The notes below the pieces were generated by a model, which was given only the letters and a program-made list of their open reading frames with translations, made no database searches and had not been told where the DNA came from. From Casp-alpha2 sp036337015 (GTDB lineage Bacteria > Pseudomonadota > Alphaproteobacteria > Rhodospirillales > Casp-alpha2): a stretch of DNA of 64,000 nt. The stretch lies in assembly GCA_036337015.1 (NCBI GenBank), contig JAYZEZ010000005.1, forward strand, positions 124,001-188,000, written 5' to 3'. Below are positions 44,071 to 52,906 of this stretch, piece by piece (position 1 is the stretch's first letter; every line of letters begins with the position of its first letter). Both the position numbers and the translations under genes were made by a program.

Positions 44071-46185
44071 ATGGCAGAAGCCCCTATCGAAGCAGATGCA
44101 GGTGATGGAACTCCTCTACCTGAAAAAGATTCTACTACTGAGGAACTACCAGAACCAAAAAATGAGAAACCGGCTCCAGTAATTAAATACACTGGGCCAC
44201 ACGTTGCTATGAATGATCGGTATTTTATCGATCCCAGCAAGCCTGTTCCCGATCTAGACACCCCATCAGCTAAAGCATATTTAGCAGAAGACACTGTGCA
44301 TATTAACAGAAATTTATTCGCTTTAATTTGCACAACTGATTTACCAACAAGAACAAATGTTATGGCATCCATTCAAAATGAAGAAATTGAGGGACTCATT
44401 CCTCTTGCTGATTGGGGCACAATGGAATGGCCATTATCGCAAAAAAAGTCTATGGCTTTGATATACGAAAGACCAAAAGGTGGCCGAATAATTGAAGCTA
44501 TAGAAAACAAATCTACTGCAATCAACGAAATTAATTTACGTGAGCACATCTTAGCTCCACTTCTCTCAGGAATTAAGTCCCTATCTTCCTTTGGACATAC
44601 CCATCGAGCAATTAGACCATCTAATATTTTCTTCCTAGATGAGAGCTTGCAGACGTTAGCACTAGGAGACTGCGCAACTTCCCCTTTTGGTTTTGATCAA
44701 CCAATGATGTTTGAAACTATTGAACGCTCTATGGCATCTCCAGGGGGCCGCGGGGAAGGTGTTTTAGCAGATGATATATATGCATTAGGCGTTACTCTAG
44801 CAGTACTTGCAGTTGGTGACAGTCACTTAGGAACGGTAAGCGATGAAGAATTGTTAACCCTTAAGTTAGATCATGGCAGTTATGAAGCAATTTGTAAAAA
44901 TGTGAACCTACCAAAACCTATCTGCGAGTTATTTCAAGGATTGTTGGATGATAACGCTAAAGCACGTTGGGGATTGGAGGAAATATCAGGATGGCTAGAA
45001 GGGAAAAATCAACCAATTTTGAAACAAAATCCATATGGTCATTCTGAAGTTCCATATAATTTTGGAGATGATGATTTCTATAGCACCCGTACTTTATCAT
45101 TATATTTATCCCGTAACCCTGAAACAGCAATGCAAATCATTTCCGATGGAAATCTCGTTAACTGGTTGAGTAAAAATGTAAAAAGTAAAAAACAATCTAA
45201 CGGTATAGTTGAAATTCTAAAACAAGCAGCTCTCTATGAAGATGAGCCTCAAGGGTCAGATGACTTCATAGTTGCAAAGGCTTGTATGATTTTAGATCCC
45301 CAAGCTCCTATTTCCTATAATGGATTTTCTTTTATGCCAGATGGCTTTAGCTCAGCACTAGCATTTGATTATTTACAGCATGGAATAACAGAAAGACCCC
45401 TTAAGATTCTTAAACTAGGCCTTCCAAAAATATGGCATTCACTACAACAAACAGTTTTCCCGAAGGATGTAGATCAAAATGAAAAATATACTGCATTATC
45501 AGGATATTTAACTCTAAGGGACCCAGGATTTGGTTATGAAAGATGTCTATACGAATGCAATCCGACAATGCCATGTCAAAGTGATATAATTTTTAAAGAT
45601 TATGTCTGCAATATCAAAGATCTACTTCCAGCCTTAGACACAGCATCTGGACAGATACCTAATAATACTAATCCTATTGACCGGCATATAGCAGCATTCA
45701 TTGCTGTACATTTTGACCCAGATATTCAGTCGCATTTGAGGGCTTTAGCAAATCCATCAGAAGAAACATCAACTATGGGTATGTTAAGCCTCCTTGCTTT
45801 TTTACAGTGGAAGCTCAAAATCGATCCTTTATACGGTCTTTCTAGTTGGATTGGGGGATTATTAAGTCCAGCTATTAACACCTATCATAGTCGATCCAAA
45901 CGTCGTGAAATTGAAAAAAAGATTCCAAGTTTGGTTCGTAATGGCAGCTTACCCGAACTTTTTGATCTAATCGAAAACACCTCAGACCGTAAGTCCGACG
46001 CCAAAGGATTTGAGGAAGCAACTATGGAATATGCTGAAGCAGAATTTGAAATACGTGAACTTAGAGACACAAAAAACAACCGTCAATTAATAGCTGATAA
46101 ACAGGGGAAAAAAACTGCAGCCGTGCTTTCTATAATAATAGCTATGATTGTAACCTCAATTCTTATGATTGTTAAATTATTTTAA
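44071..46185 (+). CDS. Protein-kinase-like protein with degenerate catalytic motifs and a C-terminal TM
   Basis: 704 residues. An acidic Pro-rich N terminus leads into a kinase-like domain (about 80-320). The catalytic loop reads HRAIRPSN at 178-185 in place of HRDxKxxN, so the catalytic Asp is Ala and the Lys is Arg. The DFG motif appears as DCA at 200-202, and subdomain IX is DIYALGVTLAVL at 235 on. No clear ATP-binding VAIK lysine is seen. A large alpha-helical middle part follows, ending with one TM (IIIAMIVTSILMIVKLF). It is most likely a membrane-anchored pseudokinase. The next gene encodes a small membrane protein 20 bp away. Confidence 0.68.
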   Translation: MAEAPIEADAGDGTPLPEKDSTTEELPEPKNEKPAPVIKYTGPHVAMNDRYFIDPSKPVPDLDTPSAKAYLAEDTVHINRNLFALICTTDLPTRTNVMASIQNEEIEGLIPLADWGTMEWPLSQKKSMALIYERPKGGRIIEAIENKSTAINEINLREHILAPLLSGIKSLSSFGHTHRAIRPSNIFFLDESLQTLALGDCATSPFGFDQPMMFETIERSMASPGGRGEGVLADDIYALGVTLAVLAVGDSHLGTVSDEELLTLKLDHGSYEAICKNVNLPKPICELFQGLLDDNAKARWGLEEISGWLEGKNQPILKQNPYGHSEVPYNFGDDDFYSTRTLSLYLSRNPETAMQIISDGNLVNWLSKNVKSKKQSNGIVEILKQAALYEDEPQGSDDFIVAKACMILDPQAPISYNGFSFMPDGFSSALAFDYLQHGITERPLKILKLGLPKIWHSLQQTVFPKDVDQNEKYTALSGYLTLRDPGFGYERCLYECNPTMPCQSDIIFKDYVCNIKDLLPALDTASGQIPNNTNPIDRHIAAFIAVHFDPDIQSHLRALANPSEETSTMGMLSLLAFLQWKLKIDPLYGLSSWIGGLLSPAINTYHSRSKRREIEKKIPSLVRNGSLPELFDLIENTSDRKSDAKGFEEATMEYAEAEFEIRELRDTKNNRQLIADKQGKKTAAVLSIIIAMIVTSILMIVKLF

Positions 46186-46204
46186 AGATTAAGAGATAAC
46201 CAAC

Positions 46205-46705
46205 ATGAGTGAAAAAGAAAAAGCTTCTTGGAAATCAAACTTACGTGCACTTTCATGGGGGCTTCTTATAGCAGCAACCTTCATAATGGTTTCACTACCT
46301 TCGATGATATTATTGCTCTTTGGTATGGTTCCAACGATTTTTGCCTGGATCGTCGATAAAACTGAGAAGAGATACGCTATGTTTAGTGTACTCGGTATGA
46401 ATTTTTCTGGTCTTCTTCCCTTCCTAATAGATGTTTGGTTTAAAGATCATTCTACTCAAGCTGCAATTAACATCTTAAGTAATATATTAGACCTCAGTAT
46501 TATCTATGGTTCTGCTTTTTTTGGCTGGTTTTTATATAGATCCCTTCCACCTTTGATATATACCTTTTTAAAAGTAATTTCAGAACGTCGAATAACAGTC
46601 CTTAAAAACAACCAAAAGAAAATACTTGAAGAGTGGGGTGAGAAAATCATCTCTGATTTCGAAAATCTAGATATCACTTCTAATGCTGCTGAAATCGAAA
46701 AATAA
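46205..46705 (+). CDS. Small polytopic membrane protein, partner of the kinase-like gene
   Basis: 166 residues with three or four hydrophobic segments (GLLIAATFIMVSLPSMILLL, MFSVLGMNFSGLLPFLIDVW, IYGSAFFGWFLYRSLPPLIY) and a basic helical C terminus predicted to be cytoplasmic (RRITVLKNNQKKILEEWGEK). It starts 20 bp after the kinase-like gene, so they are one unit and may form a complex. It is convergent with rpoH with only six bases between. No family is recognised. Confidence 0.6.
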   Translation: MSEKEKASWKSNLRALSWGLLIAATFIMVSLPSMILLLFGMVPTIFAWIVDKTEKRYAMFSVLGMNFSGLLPFLIDVWFKDHSTQAAINILSNILDLSIIYGSAFFGWFLYRSLPPLIYTFLKVISERRITVLKNNQKKILEEWGEKIISDFENLDITSNAAEIEK

Positions 46706-46711
46706 GAAGTA

Positions 46712-47596
46712 CTAATAGTTTAAGTGTTCTTGAACTATAGCGTTCTTAATTGTCTTTCTAACCTTTTCAAAGGCTCTAACTTCAATTTGGCGAATTCGTT
46801 CACGAGAAATTCCATATTGATTACTTAATACTTGTAACGTCGCTGGCTCTTCATTCAATCGTCTTTCCGAAAAGATATGAAGCTCACGTCCCGTCAGATC
46901 TTCCAACGCCGTATTTAGCAAGTTACGACGACTTTTAAATTCGATTTTATCTAGCAGGACCATTTCTTGATCCTTTTTTGCTACCCTCAAGTTATCCAGC
47001 TCTTCATCATCTCGATCTTGATGAAGTGGATCGTTTAAAGACTTATCTGCCTTAGTTAAACGACGATTCATATTAATAACTTCACCTTCTGGAACAGAAA
47101 GCTTGTCCGCAATAGTAGCTACATTTTCAGGATTTAAGTCACCTTCTTCTGTTGCATTTATTTGTTGTTTTAATTTTCGCAAATTAAAAAAAAGTTTTTT
47201 CTGTGCAGCTGTAGTACCAATCTTAACCATGGACCAGGAATGAAGTATGTACTCTTGAATAGAGGCTCTAATCCACCACCTTGCATAAGTTGAAAAACGA
47301 TAACCACGTTCTGGATCAAAACGTCGCAAAGCCTGCATTATACCAACATTACCTTCACTAATTAGATCAGTTACAGGCAATCCATACCCAAGAAATCCAT
47401 TGGCAATCTTAACAACAAGACGAAGATGACTATTGATCAGATCGCTTGCTGCATTTGTGTCTTCGAAATCACGCCAACGTTTCGCTAAATGAAATTCTTC
47501 ATCTATCTCAAGCATTGGAAATTTTCGAATTTCTTTTAGATAACGAGACAAATTTTGATCTGGTGAAATTCCAAGTAGTGTATCAGTCTTAGTCAT
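46712..47596 (-). CDS. rpoH: RNA polymerase sigma-32 factor
   Basis: 294 residues. Region 2 (NSHLRLVVKIANGFLGYGLP, then STYARWWIRASIQEYIL) is intact. The RpoH box QKKLFFNLR lies at residues 132-140 and separates heat-shock sigma from RpoD, and region 4 carries the HTH (QYGISRERIRQIEVRAFEKV). It directs heat-shock promoters. The gene follows an RluA-type pseudouridine synthase, as in many alphaproteobacteria. Only one copy appears in the window. Confidence 0.96.
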   Translation of the reverse strand: MTKTDTLLGISPDQNLSRYLKEIRKFPMLEIDEEFHLAKRWRDFEDTNAASDLINSHLRLVVKIANGFLGYGLPVTDLISEGNVGIMQALRRFDPERGYRFSTYARWWIRASIQEYILHSWSMVKIGTTAAQKKLFFNLRKLKQQINATEEGDLNPENVATIADKLSVPEGEVINMNRRLTKADKSLNDPLHQDRDDEELDNLRVAKKDQEMVLLDKIEFKSRRNLLNTALEDLTGRELHIFSERRLNEEPATLQVLSNQYGISRERIRQIEVRAFEKVRKTIKNAIVQEHLNY

Positions 47597-47690
47597 TATA
47601 GCTTTCTATTCGATAACTTTTAAAAATGATTTGCTTTTGTGACAAATACTTTACAATAACTTAGTAATTTACTCAAGAATAAGTTTTTAA

Positions 47691-48662
47691 TTAAAATTCT
47701 TCAAAAACTTCAATTAAATCATTGAATTCTTTGGGTATATCACTCCTAAAACACATCTTTTTTCTACTTTTAGGATGTATAAATCCTATGAAATAAGCGT
47801 GTAATAGTTGGTGATTTAACTCTTTTAAAATTCTTCTTGGTTTTTCTGGTGCGTCCCTTAACCGTCGACTAAATCCTCCCCCGTAAAGCGGATCTCCAAC
47901 AATTGCATTACCCATTTGTGACATATGTACACGAATTTGATGTGTGCGACCGGTCGACAGTCTGCAATCGACCAAAGAAGCTCTAGTACCAATTAACTTT
48001 ATAGTACGATAATGAGTTAGAGCAGGCTTGCCGCCTTTGTTAACCACCGCCATTTTTTTTCGATTAGCTGGATTTCGTCCAATAGCCCCTTCGATGCTCC
48101 CTTGACGCGGGCTTAAAGCATCCCAAACTAAAGCTTTATAACGCCTTGAAAGAGATCTATTTTCTAGTTGTTGAGAAAGATGACGATGAGAGATGTCGTT
48201 TTTAGCTACTATCATCAGGCCGCTTGTACCCTTATCAAGGCGATGCACAATTCCTGGTCGAGTAACACCACCAATTCCGGATAAACTAGATCCACAATGA
48301 CCTAGCAAAGCATTTACCAAGGTGCCATCAATATGACCTGCTGCTGGATGCACTACCATACCTGCCGATTTATTAATGACTATTAGATCATCGTCCTCAA
48401 AAACAATATTTAAAACAATTTTCTGGGCAATAGGAATAGCAGGAATAGGATCGGGTACTTTTAAAATATATATTTCACCAACTCGTACCTTGCTCGAAGG
48501 ATCATCAACAATAACACCATCAGATATTACGTGATCATCTTCGATTAAATCTTTAAGCCTACTCCGGGAAATAGAATTCAGACTTTCTGAAAGAAATTTA
48601 TCAAGTCGGAGCCTATCCTTGTCTTTAGGTACGGTGAAGGTGTATGTGGTGAGGTAACTCAA
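47691..48662 (-). CDS. rluD: RluA-family 23S rRNA pseudouridine synthase (RluD-like)
   Basis: 323 residues from a TTG start. An S4 RNA-binding domain occupies about residues 18-75. The catalytic aspartate is Asp143 in GIVHRLDKGTSGLM, and the RTHQIRVHMSQMGNAIVGDP motif follows. It is of RluD size and domain order, so it probably modifies helix 69 of 23S rRNA, although RluC-like specificity cannot be excluded. It lies upstream of rpoH on the same strand with a 94-bp gap. Confidence 0.91.
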   Translation of the reverse strand: MSYLTTYTFTVPKDKDRLRLDKFLSESLNSISRSRLKDLIEDDHVISDGVIVDDPSSKVRVGEIYILKVPDPIPAIPIAQKIVLNIVFEDDDLIVINKSAGMVVHPAAGHIDGTLVNALLGHCGSSLSGIGGVTRPGIVHRLDKGTSGLMIVAKNDISHRHLSQQLENRSLSRRYKALVWDALSPRQGSIEGAIGRNPANRKKMAVVNKGGKPALTHYRTIKLIGTRASLVDCRLSTGRTHQIRVHMSQMGNAIVGDPLYGGGFSRRLRDAPEKPRRILKELNHQLLHAYFIGFIHPKSRKKMCFRSDIPKEFNDLIEVFEEF

Positions 48663-48722
48663 TATTAGCTTGCCTTAATTTAATTTTGAAAAAAGATAAA
48701 GTCTCACAATAGAGAGGGTAAA

Positions 48723-49046
48723 ATGCAATTTTTAAAGGGCATTGTCATTATTTTAGGAATACTAATTGTAATTGGGGTCGGCTTGCTTAGTTATGGATTG
48801 ATTAAGAAGACTACGGATCCTAACTGGAAGATTTTTTCCTCAAGCAATGAATTAAAATCAGAACCAGCTATTAATGCTTATCCAATTATTAACCTTAACC
48901 TTCCAAAAGATTGCAAAATTATTAATGCAAGTCCTGAAGGAACAAAAGTATTTCTCACCATTACCGGAATATCAACTTGTAATAAAGTTATCGTTGTTGA
49001 CACTTTAAAAGGTAAAATAATTACAACAATCAAGGCAAATCCGTGA
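48723..49046 (+). CDS. Small single-TM membrane protein of unknown function
   Basis: 107 residues. One N-terminal transmembrane helix (GIVIILGILIVIGVGLLSYG) anchors a soluble portion with two Cys (Cys78-like LPKDCKI and ISTCNKV) and a beta-strand pattern ending VVDTLKGKIITTI. A similar small gene commonly sits next to rluD/M67 genes in alphaproteobacteria, but I cannot name its role. It overlaps the JAMM peptidase gene by 4 bp, so the two are translated together. Confidence 0.6.
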   Translation: MQFLKGIVIILGILIVIGVGLLSYGLIKKTTDPNWKIFSSSNELKSEPAINAYPIINLNLPKDCKIINASPEGTKVFLTITGISTCNKVIVVDTLKGKIITTIKANP

Positions 49047-49477
49047 GTAAAATACAAATGCAACGCGCTAATGTTATAGCTATGATGGAAGCTGCAGAAA
49101 TTGCATATCCATTTGAATGTTGCGGTTTGCTCATAGGTCAAGTTAAGAATGAAAGTAATTACTTTGTTAACGAGTTCAAACCTAGTCCCAATGTTGCAAG
49201 GGGCAACCACAAAACTAACTTTGAAATTGATCATAAGATTCGTTTAAAAATCATGAAAGATTTGCGTGATGGGCCAAACAAAGTTATAGGACATTATCAC
49301 TCACATCCTAACCAAACTGGTGAGCCATCAACAAAAGACCTTGACATGGCCTTTGAACCTGAATTGGTTTGGCTTATCATTGCAGTAGAAAACGGCCAAG
49401 CAAAACTTCCCCGTGCATATATACTAAATAAGAGTGGAAAAAGTTTTCAAGAGATAGAGTTGAACAAATTTAAATAA
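49043..49477 (+). CDS. M67-family JAMM metallopeptidase
   Basis: 144 residues. The JAMM/MPN+ zinc motif HxHx7SxxD is in GHYHSHPNQTGEPSTKDLDM, with the upstream Glu in PFECCGLLIG. Family members are isopeptidases; bacterial forms (Mec/RadC-like) cleave sulfur-carrier or ubiquitin-like proteins. It is translationally coupled to the small TM protein upstream. No sulfur-carrier or E1-like gene lies directly beside it, though a sulfur gene cluster begins 1.6 kb away. Confidence 0.85.
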   Translation: MSKIQMQRANVIAMMEAAEIAYPFECCGLLIGQVKNESNYFVNEFKPSPNVARGNHKTNFEIDHKIRLKIMKDLRDGPNKVIGHYHSHPNQTGEPSTKDLDMAFEPELVWLIIAVENGQAKLPRAYILNKSGKSFQEIELNKFK

Positions 49478-49499
49478 AATTACGATAGGAGATACTACT

Positions 49500-50531
49500 T
49501 TGAATTTTGCGTCCGATAATATTACTGGTGCTGCACCAGAAATTCTTTCTGCAATAGTAGAGCAAAATACTGAGAAACTGTTACCTTACGGTAATGATGA
49601 TTTAACCCGTGCCGCTGAAATTAAAATTTCTAGTATTTTCGAAATAGATGCCGAAGTTCTAATTGTAGCAACAGGGACAGCAGCAAATTCACTCGCCTTG
49701 GCTACAATAACTCCACCATGGGGGATAATATTTTGTCATAAAGGGGCTCATGTCTACGACACTGAATGTGGTGGACCTGAATTTTTTACTGGTGGTGCCA
49801 AAATGTTACCAATTGACGGTAACGATGGTAAAATTACTGCAGAATCTTTAGACTCTGCCATTAAGACAAGTGGTTTAGATAATACACATCATTGCCAGGC
49901 AGCTGCTGTTTCCATCACCCAGGCCACTGAAACTGGCAGCGTTTATAGTGTTGATGAAATTCAAAGCATTTCTAAAGTTTGTAAAAAATATAATCTCAAA
50001 TTGCATATGGATGGGTCACGTTTTGCCAATGCTGTTGTAACACTTAACTGTTCTGCTGCTGAGGCATCATGGAAAGCTGGGATTGATATTTTATCATTTG
50101 GTGCGACAAAGAATGGAGCATTATCAGCAGAGGCCGTCATCCTGTTCGATAAATCTCTAAAATCAGAATTTTCTTATAGACGCAAAAGGGGGGGGCATTT
50201 ATTTTCAAAAATGCGGCTATTATCAGTACAAATGGATGCCTATGTCACCGACAATCTATGGTTAAGAAACGCTAGCCTAGCTAATGCAAATGCCAACAGA
50301 ATGGTAAAAGGGTTGAATACTATTAAAGGCATTCAACAAACTCAATCGGTACAAGCCAACATACTGTTTACAAGAATGCCTAGAAACGTAATTGACGCTC
50401 TAAAAGATGATGGATATCTATTTTATGAACGTGGGGGGAAAGATGTTGTACGCTTAGTTTTAGCCTTTGACACCAAAATTGAAGATATAGATTCTTTCAT
50501 AGAATCAACAAGACGTCACGCAGAGAACTAA
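49500..50531 (+). CDS. Low-specificity threonine aldolase family (PLP)
   Basis: 343 residues from a TTG start with an AGGAGA just upstream. It is fold-type I PLP: FASDNITGAAPEILSAI at the start, the HMDGSRFANAV motif (Asp for the pyridine N) and the PLP lysine in SFGATKNGALSAEAV. It cleaves threonine or allo-threonine to glycine and acetaldehyde; beta-hydroxy-aspartate and phenylserine are alternative substrates in the family. A single gene after the JAMM peptidase. Confidence 0.9.
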   Translation: MNFASDNITGAAPEILSAIVEQNTEKLLPYGNDDLTRAAEIKISSIFEIDAEVLIVATGTAANSLALATITPPWGIIFCHKGAHVYDTECGGPEFFTGGAKMLPIDGNDGKITAESLDSAIKTSGLDNTHHCQAAAVSITQATETGSVYSVDEIQSISKVCKKYNLKLHMDGSRFANAVVTLNCSAAEASWKAGIDILSFGATKNGALSAEAVILFDKSLKSEFSYRRKRGGHLFSKMRLLSVQMDAYVTDNLWLRNASLANANANRMVKGLNTIKGIQQTQSVQANILFTRMPRNVIDALKDDGYLFYERGGKDVVRLVLAFDTKIEDIDSFIESTRRHAEN

Positions 50532-50610
50532 ATTAGAAGAAATTCATTAAAACTGATTTTTCATGTGTAATATACAAAAAGATCAGCAAATAAATTCAAA
50601 ATTTTTTAGA

Positions 50611-50910
50611 CTAATCCGTATAAACATTAATATATTTCAAACAAATTACTCGCAAACAGGAGGCAAGATTTTTATCATTTGCTATCATACATTTGTCGTG
50701 AATAGACTCTATTAATTCTGGTAGCGTGATTTTCTTATTTTCAGCCATCCATTCGAGAACATTCCAAAATGCACGCTCTAAACGAAGTGTCGTGCTATGA
50801 CCATGAATACGGAAACCTCGTTTTTCTGGGATAAATTCTTGAATTTGATCAGTAGTACAAGCATTAAACATATGCTCAAGTACATCGTCCTCTGCAAGAT
50901 AAATCGTCAT
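50611..50910 (-). CDS. Ribbon-helix-helix domain protein, candidate regulator of the sulfur cluster
   Basis: 99 residues from ATG 50910, chosen because a GAGG lies five bases upstream; an in-frame start eight codons earlier is possible. The centre (GFRIHGHSTTLRLERAFWNV) with LPELIESIHD and SCLRVICLKYI fits the RHH_4 type of ribbon-helix-helix, in which the RIHGHSTTLRLE strand contacts DNA. It is transcribed divergently from the YeeE/YedE genes, and the 87-bp copy of the repeated element lies between them, so it may bind there. The link to regulation is inferred only from position. Confidence 0.72.
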   Translation of the reverse strand: MTIYLAEDDVLEHMFNACTTDQIQEFIPEKRGFRIHGHSTTLRLERAFWNVLEWMAENKKITLPELIESIHDKCMIANDKNLASCLRVICLKYINVYTD

Positions 50911-50983
50911 AATATCCTCAATTAAAGATCCCAATAAATAAGTTTATGCTAAGCAAAAGTATAAGTCACCCCTTCAGAGATAG

Positions 50984-51070
50984 ATTGTTAGCAATAAATA
51001 CCACCCTTCAAAAATACGGTCACATATAGTTATGATTAAATGATTTAATAATTTTTTTGACATTTCGTAA
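50984..51070. repeat. Upstream copy of a duplicated regulatory-type element
   Basis: 87 bp, nearly identical to 54853-54931 apart from about four substitutions and an 8-bp length difference near the downstream end. The first 38 bases are the same in both (attgttagcaataaatacca through tacggtca). It lies between the divergent RHH gene and the first YeeE-like gene, ending 21 bp before the ATG. TTGACA at 51057-51062 would place transcription start close to the start codon. Candidate shared operator and promoter. Confidence 0.8.
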
Positions 51071-51091
51071 AATTGGAATAAAGCAACCATC

Positions 51092-51586
51092 ATGGACTTC
51101 TTTAAAAAAACTCTTGATCCAATTATTGCACTCTCTGCAATCGCGATACTGGACATCTTTCTTTTTATTATAGTAGGTGCGTGGACTGTCGGTGGCGGCG
51201 AAACTATGATGACGGGGCTTTTTGCAGAAATGGTCATGGGAAAAGATAACTTAGAACGTATTCCATTCTGGTCATTAGCGTTCAAGCCAGATGCATCCTA
51301 CTGGAAAATCTACATCTCACTTGGCATGTTATCTGGTGCAATTTTTGGTGCGGTAATGAGTAAAGAATTTTACATTCGTATTCCAAGACGTCTTTCTGAA
51401 TGGATACTAATCACAATTGGCGGACTGCTCATGGGAGTAGGAATACGTCTAGCTTTTGTTTGCAATGTTTCAACCTTCTTCGGATTAACTCCAGAAATGA
51501 ATTTAGGCGGCTACCTTTCAATTAGTGGCATTGTTGCTGGTGCCTGGGTCGGGTCTATGATCTATAAGAAAATACTGGAAGGATAA
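51092..51586 (+). CDS. YeeE/YedE-type half transporter (first subunit)
   Basis: 164 residues with four hydrophobic segments. The C-terminal half (GGLLMGVGIRLAFVCNVSTF, then LGGYLSISGIVAGAWVGSMI) matches a YeeE/YedE repeat, including a cysteine in the FVCNV segment that corresponds to the Cys-bearing pore helices of the thiosulfate transporter TsuA. Full-length members are about 350-400 residues with two such halves; here the halves are separate genes. Likely role: import of thiosulfate or another sulfur compound. It opens the main unit of the sulfur cluster. Confidence 0.75.
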   Translation: MDFFKKTLDPIIALSAIAILDIFLFIIVGAWTVGGGETMMTGLFAEMVMGKDNLERIPFWSLAFKPDASYWKIYISLGMLSGAIFGAVMSKEFYIRIPRRLSEWILITIGGLLMGVGIRLAFVCNVSTFFGLTPEMNLGGYLSISGIVAGAWVGSMIYKKILEG

Positions 51587-51589
51587 ATA

Positions 51590-52171
51590 ATGGAAAGTGC
51601 TGTTGGTGAATGTATAATCGCTTTTATATTTGGTGGAATTGTTGGGCTTTTAGTCCAACGATCACGATTTTGCAATACCGCAGCGCTAAGAGACGCTTTT
51701 TTATTTAAAACTTATCGAAATACTAAGGCATTGCTAGTCGCAATGATGATCTTAACCCTGGGCTTTACCACATTCTTAACTTTTGGAGAAGGTAATCCAA
51801 TGCGATTTGATGTGGGATTAAATCAGATCATTGGATTGTTTTTATTTGGTATCGGTATGGTTCTAGCGGGTGCTTGCACAGTTTCTACTTGGGTCAAAAC
51901 TGGTGAGGGAAATATAGGCGCGCTTTGGGCACTTCTTTTTACATTCATTGGCATGTTTTTATTCTCCCTAGCTTGGTCGATAAATTATTGGCCGCCTGCA
52001 CCGCAAAGTATGACGGGAGATCTTAATCTTGCCGCCCTTCAATTTGGTTACTCCAATGCTGCGACTTTACAAGAGAAATTTGGCATTCCAGCCGTAATCT
52101 TTGGAATCTTTCAGACACTTGTCCTGTATTCTATATTTAGGAGACTAAAAAATAGAGAATTAGAAAAATAG
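51590..52171 (+). CDS. YeeE/YedE-type half transporter (second subunit)
   Basis: 193 residues with about five TM segments, three bases after the first half. It carries two cysteine motifs of the family: RSRFCNTAALRD at about residue 22-33 and LAGACTVSTW near 86-95. In TsuA three cysteines relay thiosulfate through the membrane by S-H-S contacts, and the pair encoded here together with Cys in the first half gives three. The two products probably assemble as one pore. A gap of 106 bp separates it from the tusA-like gene. Confidence 0.78.
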   Translation: MESAVGECIIAFIFGGIVGLLVQRSRFCNTAALRDAFLFKTYRNTKALLVAMMILTLGFTTFLTFGEGNPMRFDVGLNQIIGLFLFGIGMVLAGACTVSTWVKTGEGNIGALWALLFTFIGMFLFSLAWSINYWPPAPQSMTGDLNLAALQFGYSNAATLQEKFGIPAVIFGIFQTLVLYSIFRRLKNRELEK

Positions 52172-52277
52172 AATAATTATATCAGATAAAGAAACAAGGT
52201 AACGGCAATTAGAGATCATAAAATTAAGAATTAACACAAATCAATATTCCAAGCGCTAAATCAATGGAGACTATGTC

Positions 52278-52580
52278 ATGGGACTATTTGGTAAAGAAAA
52301 AGTAGAAAAAAACAAACCCCTCGGAGAAGTCACCCTCTCAGACGGAACAGTACATTTAATTTCACAAAGAGTTGATTGTATTGGTGACTCTTGTCCACGT
52401 CCACAATTGATGACCAAAAAGGCATTAAGTTCTGCATCTCCTGGAGACGTAATTGAAGTCCTTGTAGACAATCCATCCTCTATGGAATCAATTCCACCAA
52501 TGATGAATGACCTTAGCACTAGCCACCTTGAAACCATAAAGGCAGTACGGTGCTGGGAAATCTACGTGCGCAAGGATTAA
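52278..52580 (+). CDS. TusA-like sulfur carrier protein
   Basis: 100 residues. The TusA/SirA motif DCIGDSCPRPQLMTKKAL places the sulfur-carrying cysteine at Cys39 in CPRP. A 30-residue N-terminal extension, longer than in TusA, precedes it. YeeE-like transporters are often encoded next to TusA homologs, which take up sulfane sulfur on the cytoplasmic side (E. coli YeeE-YeeD). This arrangement supports an import-and-carry role. Three bases separate it from the next small gene. Confidence 0.88.
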   Translation: MGLFGKEKVEKNKPLGEVTLSDGTVHLISQRVDCIGDSCPRPQLMTKKALSSASPGDVIEVLVDNPSSMESIPPMMNDLSTSHLETIKAVRCWEIYVRKD

Positions 52581-52583
52581 TAA

Positions 52584-52793
52584 ATGCTAAGGAAAATTTT
52601 AATGCGAACCTTTGTGGGACTAGTAAGTTTGCTTTCTATTTGCTGCTTAATTTACGTCTATACCATACCAATTAAAAGTATGAAGGTCACTCGTGATGGG
52701 GTGCCCTATTTTACTCCACCTGTCATTCATCCAGAAAATGGGCACCCAATCACAGTAGGTGATCTAGTCCAACACTTTAAAGGAGAAAATTAA
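52584..52793 (+). CDS. Small single-TM protein of the sulfur cluster
   Basis: 69 residues. An N-terminal hydrophobic helix (FVGLVSLLSICCLIYVYTI) carries two adjacent Cys, and a short outward domain contains PYFTPPVIHPENGHPITVGD. The end ITVGDLVQHF resembles SVGELIDYYI in the 89-residue protein two genes downstream, so the two may share a small C-terminal module. No known family. It is coupled to tusA by a 3-bp gap and followed at 2 bp by a 27-codon gene with its own SD inside this gene's end. Confidence 0.6.
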   Translation: MLRKILMRTFVGLVSLLSICCLIYVYTIPIKSMKVTRDGVPYFTPPVIHPENGHPITVGDLVQHFKGEN

Positions 52794-52795
52794 CG

Positions 52796-52879
52796 ATGTT
52801 GGAAATAGAAATAATTTTGCACGCTATCATGTTTCTTATAGCCTTTGGCGTAATGGCAATTTTCTTCAAAGGGGAATAA
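52796..52879 (+). CDS. 27-residue membrane microprotein
   Basis: Very short gene, too small for most gene finders. ATG 52796 is preceded by AAGGAGA in the end of the upstream gene. The product starts MLEIEIILHAIMFLIAFGVM and ends AIFFKGE: one hydrophobic helix with an acidic start and a KGE tail. It sits tightly between two other small TM genes of the same unit. I believe it is real because of the SD, the spacing and the helix, but no homology could be tested. Confidence 0.55.
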   Translation: MLEIEIILHAIMFLIAFGVMAIFFKGE

Positions 52880-52906
52880 ATGATGCTCAAGAATAGAGAA
52901 TTTTAA

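Noticed and set aside
50974..51285. Minus-strand frames whose ends match between 50974-51285 and 54825-55016
   Set aside because: Similarity comes from the duplicated non-coding element translated in the same frame; no start or SD supports a gene.
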